From assembly GCA_010405405.1 (NCBI GenBank), contig MU004234.1, positions 1,941,563-2,005,562 on the forward strand: a DNA stretch of 64,000 nucleotides. The letters are read 5' to 3'. Position numbers and translations under genes: made by a program. The DNA comes from Microthyrium microscopicum (taxonomy: Eukaryota; Ascomycota; Dothideomycetes; Microthyriales; Microthyriaceae). Shown here piece after piece: positions 10,884 to 23,324 of the stretch. Every line of letters starts with the position of its first letter. Position 1 is the first letter of the stretch. A model generated the notes under the pieces. It did no database searches. It worked only from the letters and a program-made list of their open reading frames with translations, and was not told where the DNA came from.

Positions 10884-11480
10884 AGTCAGCAATCTAGATC
10901 GCGCAAGACCAGATGGAGAATACAATTAGACTCTTTACATAATGTCGCGGGTGTTTGAAGCTCTAATGTATATAGCGATGAGCATCAAGATGTGCTTCGG
11001 AGCTCGGTCAAGGTGTGTGAGGTCGCAGTAACTAAAGCGCGGGAGGCTAATAACAAAGTCCACAAGCTAGCGACTAATAATAATCCTAGAAATACAGAAA
11101 ACCACGTTTCACGAAATCAGAACTTTCAAACACAGCGATGGTTCAGTAAGCTTGAGATAAATGTGAAATGGTGGCGTCGTTGACGATCTAGAAAACGGTT
11201 AGTTCCTGACAGTCAACGGCCATTGACTAATCCCTGCAAAAAAGTTTTGAGCACGCAATTGATCAAGCACGCAATGCATCCACCGCCGTCCAGACCTCCA
11301 AATTTTTAATATTATTTCCAAGCAGCTAGTCTTGCATTATTCTACCATTATTCTAGGACTTTAGAGCGCGTTGCCGATCTCGCCCCTCGGCTCCGTTTCT
11401 CCTCTCATTCCTACAATTTCTCCATCTCTTTTATAACCTCTTATGCTGTAGGAAAGGAACGCATTCTTTGGCAGAACACC
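10884..11480. other. Intergenic region and MET10 leader
   Basis: About 600 bp between two co-oriented genes. The final 120 bp before MET10 are rich in C and T, typical of fungal 5' leaders. I did not find a clear regulator site for sulfur control. Confidence 0.45.
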
Positions 11481-14400
11481 ATGTCTCCTACACATTCCAG
11501 TCTACCTTTCAACAAGCCAGTATCGCTCAAGCAGCTCGATACTGGCAAACCCCAATATGTCACCTCTCAACTTCTCGCCCAGCAGGTAGCATATCTTTTC
11601 TCCGATAAAATCTTCACATACTCTCCAGACACATTCAACCTCGATGTCGCCTTACAACAATGGAACTCGGAAGACCAACAAAACACCTTTGGCTTCGTCC
11701 CAAGCGTCCAGGCGATGCAAACTCGACTCGGTGCCGGCTCCGCCGCTCTTGGATATATCTTTTCCTCAGACTTTGATATGAACAAGCGTCATGTTCCCCA
11801 ATCAATAATAGCGTCTTCGGGAAGTTTGTTAGCGTTGCGAGGAATGCTGGATGAACTTTCGTTGTTGCATCAGTTGACCAACCCTTTCACTGCACATGTT
11901 GCTGCTGTTGAATATGTGGCAAGTCAAGGTCTGGTGGCCGATTACTTGAAGCCAATGCAAATTGCAGACGAGTTGGGATTGGGATTGGTTGCCAGCATTT
12001 CAGCTCAGGATGCTCAACACATGGCTCTATATGCAACTGCCCTGGGAAGCGTACTACCCACTCTACATGTTTATGACGGTATTTCTGGTCAAGACACTGT
12101 TGAAGCAAAGGGAATTCTTGGAAAGAGCAACTTGAACAAGGCTTACGGATATCTCCTGGACGTAATCGAGAAGAACAATCTGGCCAAGGCGGATTACGAG
12201 CAAAAGGCAATCGTTACATTGCAAGGACTCAACAAGGTGCTGAAGACCAAGTACGAGCCTTTTGAGTATACTGGCCATGCTCAAGCCGAGCGGGTTTTTG
12301 TCACCTTCGGATCCAGGGAAGCTGCAATCACCAAGCAAATAGTTGCAAATTTGTCCAAAAATGGTGCCAAAGTTGGTGTCGTCAATGTTCGTGTCTATCG
12401 ACCATTCATCGAGGACAAGTTTCTGGAAACTCTTCCAAAATCTACCCAAAGCATTGAAGTTCTTGGCCAGGTTGATGATGAAGTATTGGTCCAAGATTCA
12501 GATTTCCACTCGACTTTGTATCAAGACGTACTTGCAGCCTCCTTCACCAGTGACTTGACCGTCAATGATCTAAAATACCCAAAGCATCAGGCTTGGGGCG
12601 ATGCTGAATACGTCAAGCTCGTGGAAGTGATTTCTGGATCGCCTGATCATGAGCTTACGCCGAATGAAGGCGTTCTTCAGGCTTCCATCTGGACTTTGGA
12701 CAACTCACCTGTTGGAAAGACCGATACTGACATTTTCACGTATCTCACCAAATTCAAAGGGGGCCGAGTACATATTCGCAACACTCATGACAATCTCGTT
12801 CAAGGCGGTGTCTCTCGTACAGACATTGCCATTGGATTTGGGAAAGCAGACGAGATTACTGGACCATTCGCCGCAAATATAGCCTATGTTGGATCTGAAA
12901 AGATTTTGAGCGAAGTCGATGTGCTGCAGAGTGTCCGAGCAGGCGGAACAGTTATACTATCGCTTGCGGGAGTTAAGGATGAAGATTTGGAGAAGAAACT
13001 GCCGGAGGTTGTCCGGAACACCATCAGAAGCAAGAATCTCCGTCTAATCGTACTCGATTCAGCCGATGCCGCCATTTCTGGGGATGCCAATATCGAAACC
13101 TCAATCGTGCACGAAACCATTCAGGATATTCTTGTTTCTTCACACAAGTCAACTGCAGACGCTGAACTGCGTGGCGGCCTTCGCCTAGTTGCGGTTGCAG
13201 AAGACTGGGAGATTGTCAGCGAAGATACTAAGAAGATTTCGCTGAGATCAGCGCTCAAGCAAACGTCCTTCGCTCCATATGAACAGGTTGCAGATGATAC
13301 ATCCTCACTTCTCGAGGACTGGATCAAGGCTGCTCAGGGGATCGTCTTCAAGGAAGTTTATGATACCAAGGTATCTCTGCATCCGGAGGCAGGTGTTAAG
13401 ACGTCGGTCGTTACGGTCAAGGAGCATCGTCGGTTGACTCCAATGTCGTATGAACGTAACGTCTTCCATATCGAATTTGATTTGGGTGACTCGGGACTCA
13501 CCTATGCCATTGGTGAAGCTCTTGGTATCCACGCTGAAAATGATCCCACCGAGATCCAAGAGTTCATCAAATGGTACGGCCTCAACCCGGATGAGATCGT
13601 CCAAGTTCCTAGCAAGGAAGATCACTCCATTCTCGAGAACCGCACCGTCTACCAAGCACTTATCCAGAGCGTCGACATCTTTGGCCGCCCACCAAAGCGC
13701 TTCTATGAAGCGCTTGCCGACTACGCCACCAACGAAGACGACCAAAAGAATCTCCTCACCCTCAGCACTCCCATGGGTGCCACAGAATTCAAGCGTCGCG
13801 CAGAAGTAGACACTATCACCTTCGCCGACATCCTCGCCGAATTCCCATCCGCGCACCCAGAATTTCAAGATCTCATTCGCATAGTGTCACCCCTCAAGCG
13901 CCGCGAGTACTCCATCGCGTCCAGTCAACACGTCACACCCACTTCCGTCGCCCTCCTCATCGTCACCGTCAATTGGAACGACCCCAAAGGCCGCGACCGC
14001 TTCGGTCTTGCCACACGCTTCCTCAACAACCTGCGTGTTGGTACTCCCGTGACCGTCAGCGTCAAGCCATCCGTCATGAAACTGCCAACATCCACCACCG
14101 CGCCAATCCTCATGGCCGGTCTCGGCACCGGACTCGCACCCTTCCGCGCTTTCGTCCAAGAACGCGCCTACCAAAAGCAAGTCCTCAAGCAGCCCATCGG
14201 AGCCGTCCTCCTCTATCTAGGCTCACGACACCAGCGTGAAGAGTATTTGTACGGTGAGGAGTGGGAGGCGTATCAGGCGGCCGGTATCATCACGTTGATT
14301 GGCAAGGCGTTTAGTCGCGATCAGCCACAGAAGATCTATATCCAGGATCGTATGCGGGAAAGCTTGGAGGAGATTAGACAGTCGTATCTACGAGATGATG

Positions 14401-14567
14401 GTAGTTTCTATCTATGTGGGCCGACGTGGCCGGTGCCAGATGTCACGGAGGTTTTGGAGCAGGCTGTGGTGGAGGAGTCGAAGAGCAAAGGGGTGAAGAA
14501 GGTTGATTCTAGACGGGAGATTGAGACTTTGAAGGAGGCTGGGCGCTTTGTGTTGGAGGTTTATTAA
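11481..14567 (+). CDS. MET10: Sulfite reductase [NADPH] flavoprotein (alpha) subunit
   Basis: Single exon, 1028 aa, close to the usual length of the yeast Met10 family. This cytosolic subunit takes electrons from NADPH through FAD and passes them to the sirohaem subunit, reducing sulfite to sulfide for methionine and cysteine synthesis. The first ~450 residues resemble pyruvate-ferredoxin-oxidoreductase-like domains, which in fungi replace the FMN flavodoxin domain of the bacterial subunit. The C-terminal third is the ferredoxin-NADP reductase module: RREYSIASS for FAD binding (about residue 805), GTGLAPFRAF for pyridine nucleotide binding (about 880), and FYLCGPTWPVP near the end. Synonymous usage is C-rich up to about 14,220 and then abruptly G-rich to the stop. 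Confidence 0.93.
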   Translation: MSPTHSSLPFNKPVSLKQLDTGKPQYVTSQLLAQQVAYLFSDKIFTYSPDTFNLDVALQQWNSEDQQNTFGFVPSVQAMQTRLGAGSAALGYIFSSDFDMNKRHVPQSIIASSGSLLALRGMLDELSLLHQLTNPFTAHVAAVEYVASQGLVADYLKPMQIADELGLGLVASISAQDAQHMALYATALGSVLPTLHVYDGISGQDTVEAKGILGKSNLNKAYGYLLDVIEKNNLAKADYEQKAIVTLQGLNKVLKTKYEPFEYTGHAQAERVFVTFGSREAAITKQIVANLSKNGAKVGVVNVRVYRPFIEDKFLETLPKSTQSIEVLGQVDDEVLVQDSDFHSTLYQDVLAASFTSDLTVNDLKYPKHQAWGDAEYVKLVEVISGSPDHELTPNEGVLQASIWTLDNSPVGKTDTDIFTYLTKFKGGRVHIRNTHDNLVQGGVSRTDIAIGFGKADEITGPFAANIAYVGSEKILSEVDVLQSVRAGGTVILSLAGVKDEDLEKKLPEVVRNTIRSKNLRLIVLDSADAAISGDANIETSIVHETIQDILVSSHKSTADAELRGGLRLVAVAEDWEIVSEDTKKISLRSALKQTSFAPYEQVADDTSSLLEDWIKAAQGIVFKEVYDTKVSLHPEAGVKTSVVTVKEHRRLTPMSYERNVFHIEFDLGDSGLTYAIGEALGIHAENDPTEIQEFIKWYGLNPDEIVQVPSKEDHSILENRTVYQALIQSVDIFGRPPKRFYEALADYATNEDDQKNLLTLSTPMGATEFKRRAEVDTITFADILAEFPSAHPEFQDLIRIVSPLKRREYSIASSQHVTPTSVALLIVTVNWNDPKGRDRFGLATRFLNNLRVGTPVTVSVKPSVMKLPTSTTAPILMAGLGTGLAPFRAFVQERAYQKQVLKQPIGAVLLYLGSRHQREEYLYGEEWEAYQAAGIITLIGKAFSRDQPQKIYIQDRMRESLEEIRQSYLRDDGSFYLCGPTWPVPDVTEVLEQAVVEESKSKGVKKVDSRREIETLKEAGRFVLEVY

Positions 14568-15058
14568 ACTTGATGGTTATATGTTGTGGATTCAAAATGG
14601 TCAGAGCAAAATACACAGTAATAGACTTCTTATCCTTAATATTTGCTGTACCTGTTCCTTAAGTTCAGAAAGCTGTCAAGGCTGTCAAGTTTCTATAAGT
14701 TCTAGACTCCGATGAGCGGCATGTATTTATTTAGAAGCCCGGGTCCTTGGTAGGATTACCTGATACCAGAGAATAGAGTGCCCAATATCCCATCTTCTAA
14801 TCGTATATTAAAGAACATTCTACGACATCACGCTAAGCCCTACACAGCACCATACAAATCTAAAAGAGAAACCAATCAACCTCATCCGGTTTTGGTAGCG
14901 AGAAAGAAAAAACACAACTACCGAGGAAGCATGTCGCAAAGTCCATATTTGTCTATAACTGCGATCTGTATAATTTGTTCAAGAAGGCAGTGTGTCCCAG
15001 CGTAGTGGAGATATTCTAGACAGCTCAGTTACTTTTTCACTTTGTAAATCTAATAATC
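14568..15058. other. Intergenic region between MET10 and the cutinase gene
   Basis: About 490 bp holding the MET10 3' end and the cutinase promoter. No coding sequence or repeat is apparent. Confidence 0.45.
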
Positions 15059-16012
15059 ATGAAGACATTCGCTTATTTCCTTCTTTCTGGTCTTGCGGTG
15101 GCACAGGGCAGCACGTCTGCAGATTGTCCCAAGTTGCCAGGCGGTGTTGTGATGGGCGTGCCTGTTCCTATGGTGAAGGAACATATCCCGACTGGATGTG
15201 CGGATCTTGAGATTTTGGTTGGTTAGTGGTTTTGCCTATTCTTTATTTTTGTTTGGAGGGTTCTAATATGATGCAGCTAGAGGCACCAGTGAGCCTGATT
15301 ATAAGGAAGGAAATGGAAAGTTCGGCGTGATAATCGGTGGTGAGTACTGAGTAACATGAGATATCATTCTTTGGATACGATCGTATTGACACTGGTATTA
15401 GACCCATTGATCGGCAATCTTACGAAGACTCTTACTGGCGCTCGAGGATATCCAGTTCAGGTATGTGTCAATTTTCTAAGCTCAAGAATCCTGGCTTACT
15501 CTCAAGTAGTACCCAGCCAGCAATCAGACCGGCGGTATTGTCCAAGGAGGCCTTGATGTCGCAGACCGCCTCAAGAAAATGAGCACCGAATGCCCCAAGA
15601 TGAAATTCGTTCTAGTCGGCTACTCTCAAGGAGCTGCAGTAATGCACGCCGCGACAAACAAAAGGATTCCTGAAGAACTCTACAGCAAAATCATTGCTTT
15701 AGTGATGTACGGAGATCCAGTGTTCAAAATGAGTGCCATTCCCGCATTCCCAGCAGCTCTACAAAGCAAGCTTCTTGAAAACTGCGCCGTGGGCGATTCC
15801 GTAAGTCTTCATAAGCTTGTGGTATGCGATTAGGAATCTCTCTGACAGGTCTGACATAGGTTTGCGATAAGACTGGTTGTTTCTTCTATCATCTTCAGTA
15901 TATCCGGCAGACATGGGTTGATAAATCGATCAAGTTTATTACTGCTGCGTTCAATGGTTCTCCGATGCCGGCGAAGACCAGTGGAACAGGGCTCAATAAT
16001 GATGGGAAATAA
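15059..16012 (+). CDS. Secreted cutinase (carbohydrate esterase family 5 type)
   Basis: Five exons (15059-15221, 15277-15339, 15402-15460, 15510-15800, 15860-16012) encode 242 aa. The N-terminus MKTFAYFLLSGLAVAQG is a signal peptide, so the enzyme acts outside the cell on cutin or similar polyesters. The catalytic Ser lies in GYSQGAAV, the Asp in GDSVCDKTGC and the His in FFYHLQY, in the family order. The early block ARGTSEP contributes to the oxyanion hole and disulphide region; GDPVF follows the nucleophile helix. Paired cysteines fit the family. It sits next to a FacB-type acetate regulator, but co-regulation is only a guess. Acetylxylan esterase is the main alternative within CE5. Confidence 0.88.
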
Positions 16013-17699
16013 GGCTGAGGTGGAAATAATGGGCGACTGAGTCGTGATAATGCAAGTAAGACAAGATCAAAAGGGTGATCCTGCTTGAAAGCATGGTTGG
16101 AGTTCTGTACTTATCTTAATACAGCACTTTGTATTACTGTCCAGAACTTAGAAGTAGAATCTAGAAACAAACTCTAAGATATTTCCAAGTAGCTTGTCTC
16201 TGCTTAGTGTAGTCAGCATTTGGCTCCAACGATCGTTAGCTCGAAGTGTAAACATTGCGCAATGCCACGGCCACAATATTGTTCCCGAGACTATCAGCCG
16301 TCAATTGACGATCAGATATCTTCCCCGCCTTGATATGCATCTGGCAGAAAGTAGTTCTCCTAGAAGCAAGCACGAACGTGGAAAGGTGCTGTGGAAGATG
16401 GAAGTCTTCCACGTTTCCCATCCTCAGGAAGTTCAACCCCCGCCTCGTCGTACCATGTAAGTTGTAACTTGTGGGTGTCAATAACGGTATAGCGTGAACT
16501 TGGTATCGCATCTAACTGGTCAGGCGTGGTCCAGTTCTTGCGGAACCGCAATCGTGGCGCATTTGATGCACGACACTCGGTTCTTGCCGTTGAACACGAG
16601 CCAATGCTAGACTCAAACAGCCAATTAAAATGAAGCAAATTCATTCTTTTGTTGGAGTTTTTGATCTACCACTGCGGAACTGTTCCGATTTTGCACGACG
16701 AGCAAACGACGAGTGAACTCGGCGCGCCTGGTCAGATGAGGCTGGTATATTTCAACCTGCTAACTCGCTCGAGGTTTAGTGACTTCATCATACAGCTTCT
16801 ACGATGAACGCGGCTGTTTTCATTTGTTGAACGCAACTGGCAAGCTGTACCTTCATTCTTCAGACCTGAACCATGATAGGTCCGGTTTGCATCAGAGCAT
16901 CAAATACAACAACAATGACGATACAACATTGCCACGCAAGTATTCTCAAAAAGAGATGCATTATCGAGGGCGACATCAAGCAGCCAGTAAGGTACCTCCT
17001 GAGTCCAACAGACCCGACTGCTGTTAGCGAAACTGGCGTCTGAATCCTCTTCCGACCTGTCAATCTGGAAATGCAGGGACGTGTCTATTGTTCTTCCTTT
17101 ACGGATCCGCAATGCTGGGGCCCCGCATTCTTCTCCAGACTTTCAAGACGTTAGTATAGAGATCCCCAGATTGCGTCTCCGCAGTTTTCCGTGTGACATG
17201 TATTCGAGAAGGGCAAGGTGGTTGGCAGTGGGGAAGTAAAGGACTAGCTGTTCAGGATGCATGAGGTTGTGAACTGGTTCATGAAGTTGATGTGATACAG
17301 GTATGGAGAGATGTTGGCTTGCCGCGAAAATGATCCGGCGTAAACTTGGCCGCTTATAGTTCTGTAAGCGTACTACTATTGGCGTTCATTTATATGCAAA
17401 GCATGCTTTAGGATGGCAGCCCGGGTTTTATCCCTGCTTGGGTTATTTCCCCCAGCGGCCATCGTGGTCCCCGCAAAATCTCATATGCACTAGTGGGTGG
17501 TCACATTCCCTTTGGCTTTTGCCATTTAATATAGTGGCTGTCGCTGCATGAACCAGGTTGCTCGTGTGTTTCTTTTCCTCTCCACTCTTCGTATGCTTTT
17601 AAACCTTGATGATAGTAAACACTGAACATTCTTGAGTTTGGTGAAATGCTACCTGGTCTATAAACAACTTGGTCTTGAACAGACTGATCGTCATCCATC
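16013..17699. other. Long intergenic region upstream of the FacB-type gene
   Basis: About 1.7 kb without a convincing gene. It is expected to carry the cutinase terminator and a long promoter for the transcription factor, as is usual for regulator genes. I see no repeat or RNA gene. Confidence 0.5.
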
Positions 17700-20650
17700 A
17701 TGCCTGGAATATTACCCATGAAAGTGATCAAGGTGGGCTCAAATGCTCAACCGAGAATCGCACAGGCTTGGTTTGTGCCCGGATGAAAACGTCTGCCGAA
17801 AATAGCTCTGTTTCTGACCATTGTAGTGATCGATGCCGTTCGAAAAAGATACGATGTGATGGAATTCGACCGTAAGAGGACTCTTCAGACAACACTGGAC
17901 ATTCTCTGACCTTTTATTACAGGAGTTGTACCCAGTGTCTTAACGTTGGGTTTGAATGCAAAACCTCGGATAGACTTTCAAGACGCGCTTTCCCGCGTGG
18001 TGAGCTGCAGCTGGAAATCGATCGTGGACATTTTTAACATGTGATAGGTTATACCGAATCACTGGAAGAACGAGTCCGAGCACTGGAATCCGAAGTACGA
18101 GAATTAAAGTCTTTATTAGATGAGAAAGAAGAAAAACTCGACATTCTCTCACGATGTCAATCTGGATCTTCGCAATCTTTTCCTTCTCCTAAACAGTCAC
18201 ATTCTACCTCTCCGTTATCCTCGGCATGCACGGAACGACACAGCCTCGATGAAGCCGACACTTTCAAAGTCGCACAATCGCCAATTCTCGTCCATGAATC
18301 AAAACCAAATACATATTTTATGGGAACTTCCAGTGGAAGAGCCTTGATTTGTGAGTAATTCACGCCTTCCAATTTGCTCGGAACTGACATTCTGTGATTA
18401 GGCGCACTGAAGCGCAAAGTACAGGAACATGGAAAAGCCTCCGATCCAATTGATGTCAATGCCTTCTTTGCTCTACCCAGTGAAAAGGGCTCAGATGCTA
18501 CAGATCCAACTTCAATGTGCAATCCACCGCCTCGCATGTTGACTGACAGGTTCATCAACATTTTCTTCCAAGAATTTGCGCCAATGCTACCTATTTTACA
18601 TCGCGGGTCATTCTTGAAAGTGTATAAAGAATACATCGACTCCCCAGAGATCGCTAGAGACAATCGACATGTTGCACAACTATTTCTTGTTTTCGGAATT
18701 GCTGCGCTATCGAAACAGTCTGGAGCTGGGCACAATGACATTGAGGCTTGCGAATCGCAATTCAGGCTATCTCTGGACTCATTCACGACCGACGAGACTC
18801 TTTTCTCTGTCCAATGTCTGACTCTGGCATCTCTATACTTTATGATCAAGGCTGATTATGCCTCCATGCTCAAGTATAAGGGACACGCTGTGAGCCTCGC
18901 TCAGAGACTGGGACTTCACCAGGCGCAAAAGAGATTCACATTTGATCCATCGACGTCGGAGATGAGAAAGAAGGTATTCTGGTCGCTTTTCACGATTGAC
19001 TGGTAAGATAGCGATATGGACAGGTGAAGTGTGTGTATACTGACTGGGTTATAGCTTCGCTGCAGCACATCTTGGATTGCCAACTTCCATGTCCGAAACA
19101 GACGTCTATTGCGAACTTCCAGTTGATGCGGACGAAGAATACATTACGGAAAAGGGATTCCTGCCAACTTTGCCGGGCGAATCGACGAAGATCTCCTCTG
19201 CCCTCGCATTGTTCCGACTGGCTCAGATCATGTCCAAAATTCTCAAGGAGCTCTATCCCTCAGCAGCGTCATATGAGCTCTCATTTCGAAAGATTGGCGC
19301 TCTACAAGATGAGTTGGAGAATTATCTGACGCATCTTGCACCCCATCTACGTCTACATTTCGACAACGATAAGCCGAGTACTCGAATAGTCTCGGATCGG
19401 TCCCCATTACTTGTAAGTTTGAGAATGAACTGAACGAGGAACATAAGCTAACACAGAACCAGTCTCTGGCCTATCAATATACCCACACCCTCATTTCTAG
19501 ACCCGCCGTCCTTGCAACGAGCTCCTCACAAACTCGATCCACCCCGTCTATCATCAGCCTTGCTTCCGCCTCAAAACGTATGATACAAATTGTCGACTTA
19601 CTACGCGAACGTAGCATGGCATTTGCATTTTGCCTTAACGAGAACGAGGTTCTTCTACAAGCAGCTTTTGGCCTTCTATTCGAAACGCTGGAACTCGGCC
19701 CAGAGAGTGCAGTACACAAAGACGATGCTAAACTAATGGCTGTGATCACACAGATACTCGAAGAGAATAATTTTCCAGGTTTGGAAGAGTTCAGAAAGAT
19801 TCTTGACATTCTATTGAAAAACAAAAATTCAACTGAGAACTCTGAATCGAGTCGACGACCTAAAACAAAACGAGGATTGAAAGCCTTTGCATCACGATTA
19901 ACTGGCTCTTCACAGAAGACTTCGAATCAGGACGAGAGAAGGGGTACATATCCATATCTAACATCCCCACATCTCGGACAACATGGAGAGGGTCATGCTG
20001 GAATGCAGGGTACTCCACTGTTTGCACGATCTGAGCCAGCATTGTCTCCCCCACAACCTTTTCTCAAGCCCCAGATACCGAGGCAAGCTCGGCGAAGCAT
20101 GGCGCTCAACGGCGCATCAGCTCAATTTGCACGTGCATCTTTAAGAACTCCGGCCCTCCCTCCCGCACTCTCTAGCAATGAAGAAGTGTCGAGTCCTGCT
20201 GACTGGGAGAGACTTCTTTCCAACCTGGACAGTGGACAGGCCAATATCCACGATGGCATATATGGTGGCACGGGTGGCACTGGCGGCTACCCTCCTAGCC
20301 TGGGCGACTACTCCAGTCTCGAGTCATCGAGTCCAAAGGGTATCATGCCCGCGTGTATGAACGATTGCACACATGGCATGGACTCTTCAAAATCACCGAT
20401 GCCAGAATACTGGGCTGGCTCTGATTTCCGATTATCCAATATCCATGTGCCGCAAAGTGTCATGAGTTTTACGAGTGATGAAACGCCAACCAGTATTGAT
20501 GAGTTGGCTGAGATGAATTTCTCTCCACAGAACATGGAGAATGCATTTGGAAAAGCTATTCTTATTCCTGGCGTTGATTCGTCGAGTGCTATGGATCCTT
20601 TGAGCGAAATGAATCTGTTTGCTGGTTTGGATATGGGATTCGAGGTTTGA
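17700..20650 (+). CDS. facB: Zn2Cys6 transcription factor of the FacB/Cat8 family
   Basis: Seven exons: 17700-17770, 17827-17871, 17923-17999, 18048-18350, 18402-19002, 19055-19412, 19457-20650, giving 882 aa; an acceptor 6 nt later in the last exon would drop Asn-Gln. The binuclear zinc cluster spans the first three exons: AQACDRCRSKKIRCDG, then SCTQC and GFECKTS, all six Cys present. The intron 1 splice completes the first Cys codon. A linker (FPRGYTESLEERVRALE) leads into a dimerising coiled coil rich in Glu and Lys. The fungal transcription-factor homology domain covers about residues 270-480. The tail is Ser/Pro-rich and acidic, likely activating. FacB activates acetate use, glyoxylate cycle and gluconeogenic genes in the nucleus. 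The N-terminal sequence around the cluster is very FacB-like. Confidence 0.85.
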
Positions 20651-20810
20651 TGATACTGGCGTGTGTTGATTCATGTTTGCGAAATGATGCTTTCCGAGTT
20701 CAATATCCCGTCGCTATTGCGAGAACCTTAGTTCAGTACTTTTAGTTCTAGGCCTGACTGTCATTAACAGTCGTTAAGGAAATATGATATCCTTGTAAGA
20801 AAAAAAGACT

Positions 20811-21545
20811 TCAATCTTCGTCCAGAATCGCTTTCAGCTTCTCGTCTTCGCTCATTTTCAAGTACTTGTCGTTTTCGTCATTGTCGTCTTCTGGCTCCAA
20901 GGGATGCTTCATTCCAGCAACGCGTCCCGCAACTCGATTTGCTAGGTTTCGAGTCTTTTCTAGCTCTTCAGCGAGAGGGCCTGTCTTTGCTGCCAAGTTT
21001 GGCTGAATGGTGTTCTTCGGGTTCTTGAGAAACTCTAATTCGGATTGCAATCGTCTGTACCGTTCCAGCTTTCGTTGTGCTTCCTTACGTCTTTGTGAAA
21101 GCAGTTTCAGTTCCTTGAACTGCTGCGAATACTCATCTCCGGTTGAGAAGTCTTCTGTAAGTTTGTCGATATTGCTAGACTTGGTGAGATCATCAGTCTT
21201 GCGTATTCTTCCAGCTTCCGCCTCCTCATTGAATCCACTTGGAGTAGCGGCTTCCCAGTAGAGAGTGTCGATCTGTTCGGCAACACTTCTGACTCCAGTC
21301 GGTAAGTAAACAGTGCTCATATGATTGTCGTGCACGCGATTCACTGCTCGCGTTAGCTAAATATGCTGAGATATTTCAATCAACTTACACTTGTTAATAA
21401 TCACGTGCAGAACCTTCTCAGGGATGTCTGATTGCTCCTCAAAGTCATCGGGAATTGTCAATTCTTCAGAAAGGTTGCGAATCTGATCATTGAGGAATTT
21501 TGTCTTTGTCGCGATGACGGTGCCGACGTTGTCGGGATTTGCCAT
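20811..21545 (-). CDS. FTA4: Kinetochore Sim4-complex subunit Fta4-like
   Basis: Exons 21545-21389 and 21343-20811 encode 229 aa, with a 45-bp intron (GTAAGT donor, GCTAACG branch, GAGCAG acceptor) that falls within a Leu-Asn-Arg segment. The segment GVRSVAEQIDTLYWEA (about residue 75-90) matches the conserved patch of the Fta4 family. It is followed by a long coiled coil with EYSQQFKELKLL and RRKEAQRKLERYRRLQSELEFL, and a charged acidic tail. Fta4 belongs to the inner-kinetochore CCAN/Sim4 complex of fission yeast and relatives. Size and layout fit, but coiled-coil proteins are easy to misassign. Confidence 0.7.
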
Positions 21546-23324
21546 CGTAAAAGAGTCAGTCAGACGAAAACGCTATGAAAATTTCTTGGTTGACGAATGT
21601 TTTGGACAATTGTGTTTTGGACAATTGCATTGATGTGTTGATGCATTGAGAGATGAGGACGCGATGACTTGGCGTAGGTGAAATGCAAGTCGCGCTCTGG
21701 TTGCGGTACAGGCACCTTCAAGTGCTAGGTATATGTACTTGTAACTTACGATTGTCCTTCACGTACGGCCATAGGTCGAAGAATACAAGGCGTCCCGTCC
21801 GCTCCGCCCTATTTAAGCTTCGAACCGGTAGATTAGTATTGCGGTGGGTGACCACGTGAGAATCCCTACTGCTGTACGTTTATTTTTTGCCTTTTGATGA
21901 TGTTTTTTTTGCTTCATAACTTCATTCAATTGTTGTTGATGTTGTATTTTGGAGGTAGAGAATACCTGAAACGATCTGATCGGAAGGATTCGCTTTTTTG
22001 CTGGGATTGAAATCCTTCTATATACAAGGGAGAGTACTATTACCCACAAAGTTGGGCTCATGTCTGCCAACCCTGTCGTTCATCCATTTACGGTACTGTA
22101 CTTATGCTTCCAGGTACAGAGCAACAGGCTTGATTGGTCGCAATTCTCCATCAAATCAGCAATCCAGGCGCTGAACGCCACTCTTTTCCGGCTTGTGGGC
22201 CTTGTGGGCTCTGATTTCGTGTTTGCGGGCGGCGGCGCGAGCCTCCCGTGTCTTGCGCCAACTCCTTTCCCTCTGAAGATAACATTCGACGACTAAGTTA
22301 TCAGAGCACCCTCTTCTGGTACTGAAACTATCACCTAGCCATCACTCTATCTCGATGTCCAATTTTGTTCCGTTCATATTGCAATTGTCGGTGCCGTGGC
22401 TGTCTAGACCCTGATGGCCATTGGATGAGCAAACCCCGAGTTACAGCACGTCGCGTGAGCGATACCTTACTATGTACCTATTCAAACAAACGGATAGTTT
22501 ACATGCGCTTCTACGCTCCTTTACCCTAAAGTCGAACGTTGGTTTCGTTATTCAGGTAGGTATGACCTTATCACTGGCTCTAAAAGGCTGTCATAGGCAA
22601 ATAGTCTCAAATTCCAGAAGCTCGATCACACAACTTACATAATGACCGCCTCAACCGACCACCAACCGCTTCATGGCCTTCAATAGGATTGAAGCGGCCT
22701 CAGCCCAGGCAGTCTCGAACTGTCATTGGTATGGGGTAGGAGCATGTTCGATGGCAGTATAAGCTTTCAGCCTCGTCGTCAGCTTGAAGACAAGACCACT
22801 ATAATCTTGTCATAAGCCTGGTCATTTTGTGACGCTAATAGGCTTTTTTGCTTGTTTCTATATGCGAAACTCCATGCAATACGGATCCTACATGCGGCCT
22901 CGTCGATATCGGCGATTGCCATCAGCCTGATCAGTTGAGCCGCAAATATGAGGGCGCAACTGGGCCGGCCAGTGGGAGCCAGCGCTTCCAGGTCGCATTT
23001 CAATCGAGCAATAGTGTCCTGCAGCCTCTTCTGAAAGTTACCGAGAATCATAAAAGAGGCAACGAAATCGAACCACCGGCCACTTTTCTCCCCCTCTCTG
23101 GGCGCGAACAAGCCCAGCTGGTTGGTCACCACACCTTCAGTAGGCTTTCCGAGATGGACAGCCAGAAATGGGCCTCCAGCCTCACAATTATGGTCGCGTT
23201 CCTATTTTGCGTCATTAAAGCAGATCTTCGCTATTGAAAGGAACGCAAGATCATACTCTACTTCTTCTTCAAAGCTTTGAACGTTTCACTCCATATCACA
23301 TATTGCAAGCTGGTCTCCGTTGCC
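21546..23324. other. Gene-free intergenic stretch
   Basis: About 1.8 kb upstream of both FTA4 (leftward) and the kinase-HET gene (rightward). Open frames here are short and have no recognisable domain. No RNA gene, tandem repeat or transposon end is visible. Confidence 0.5.
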
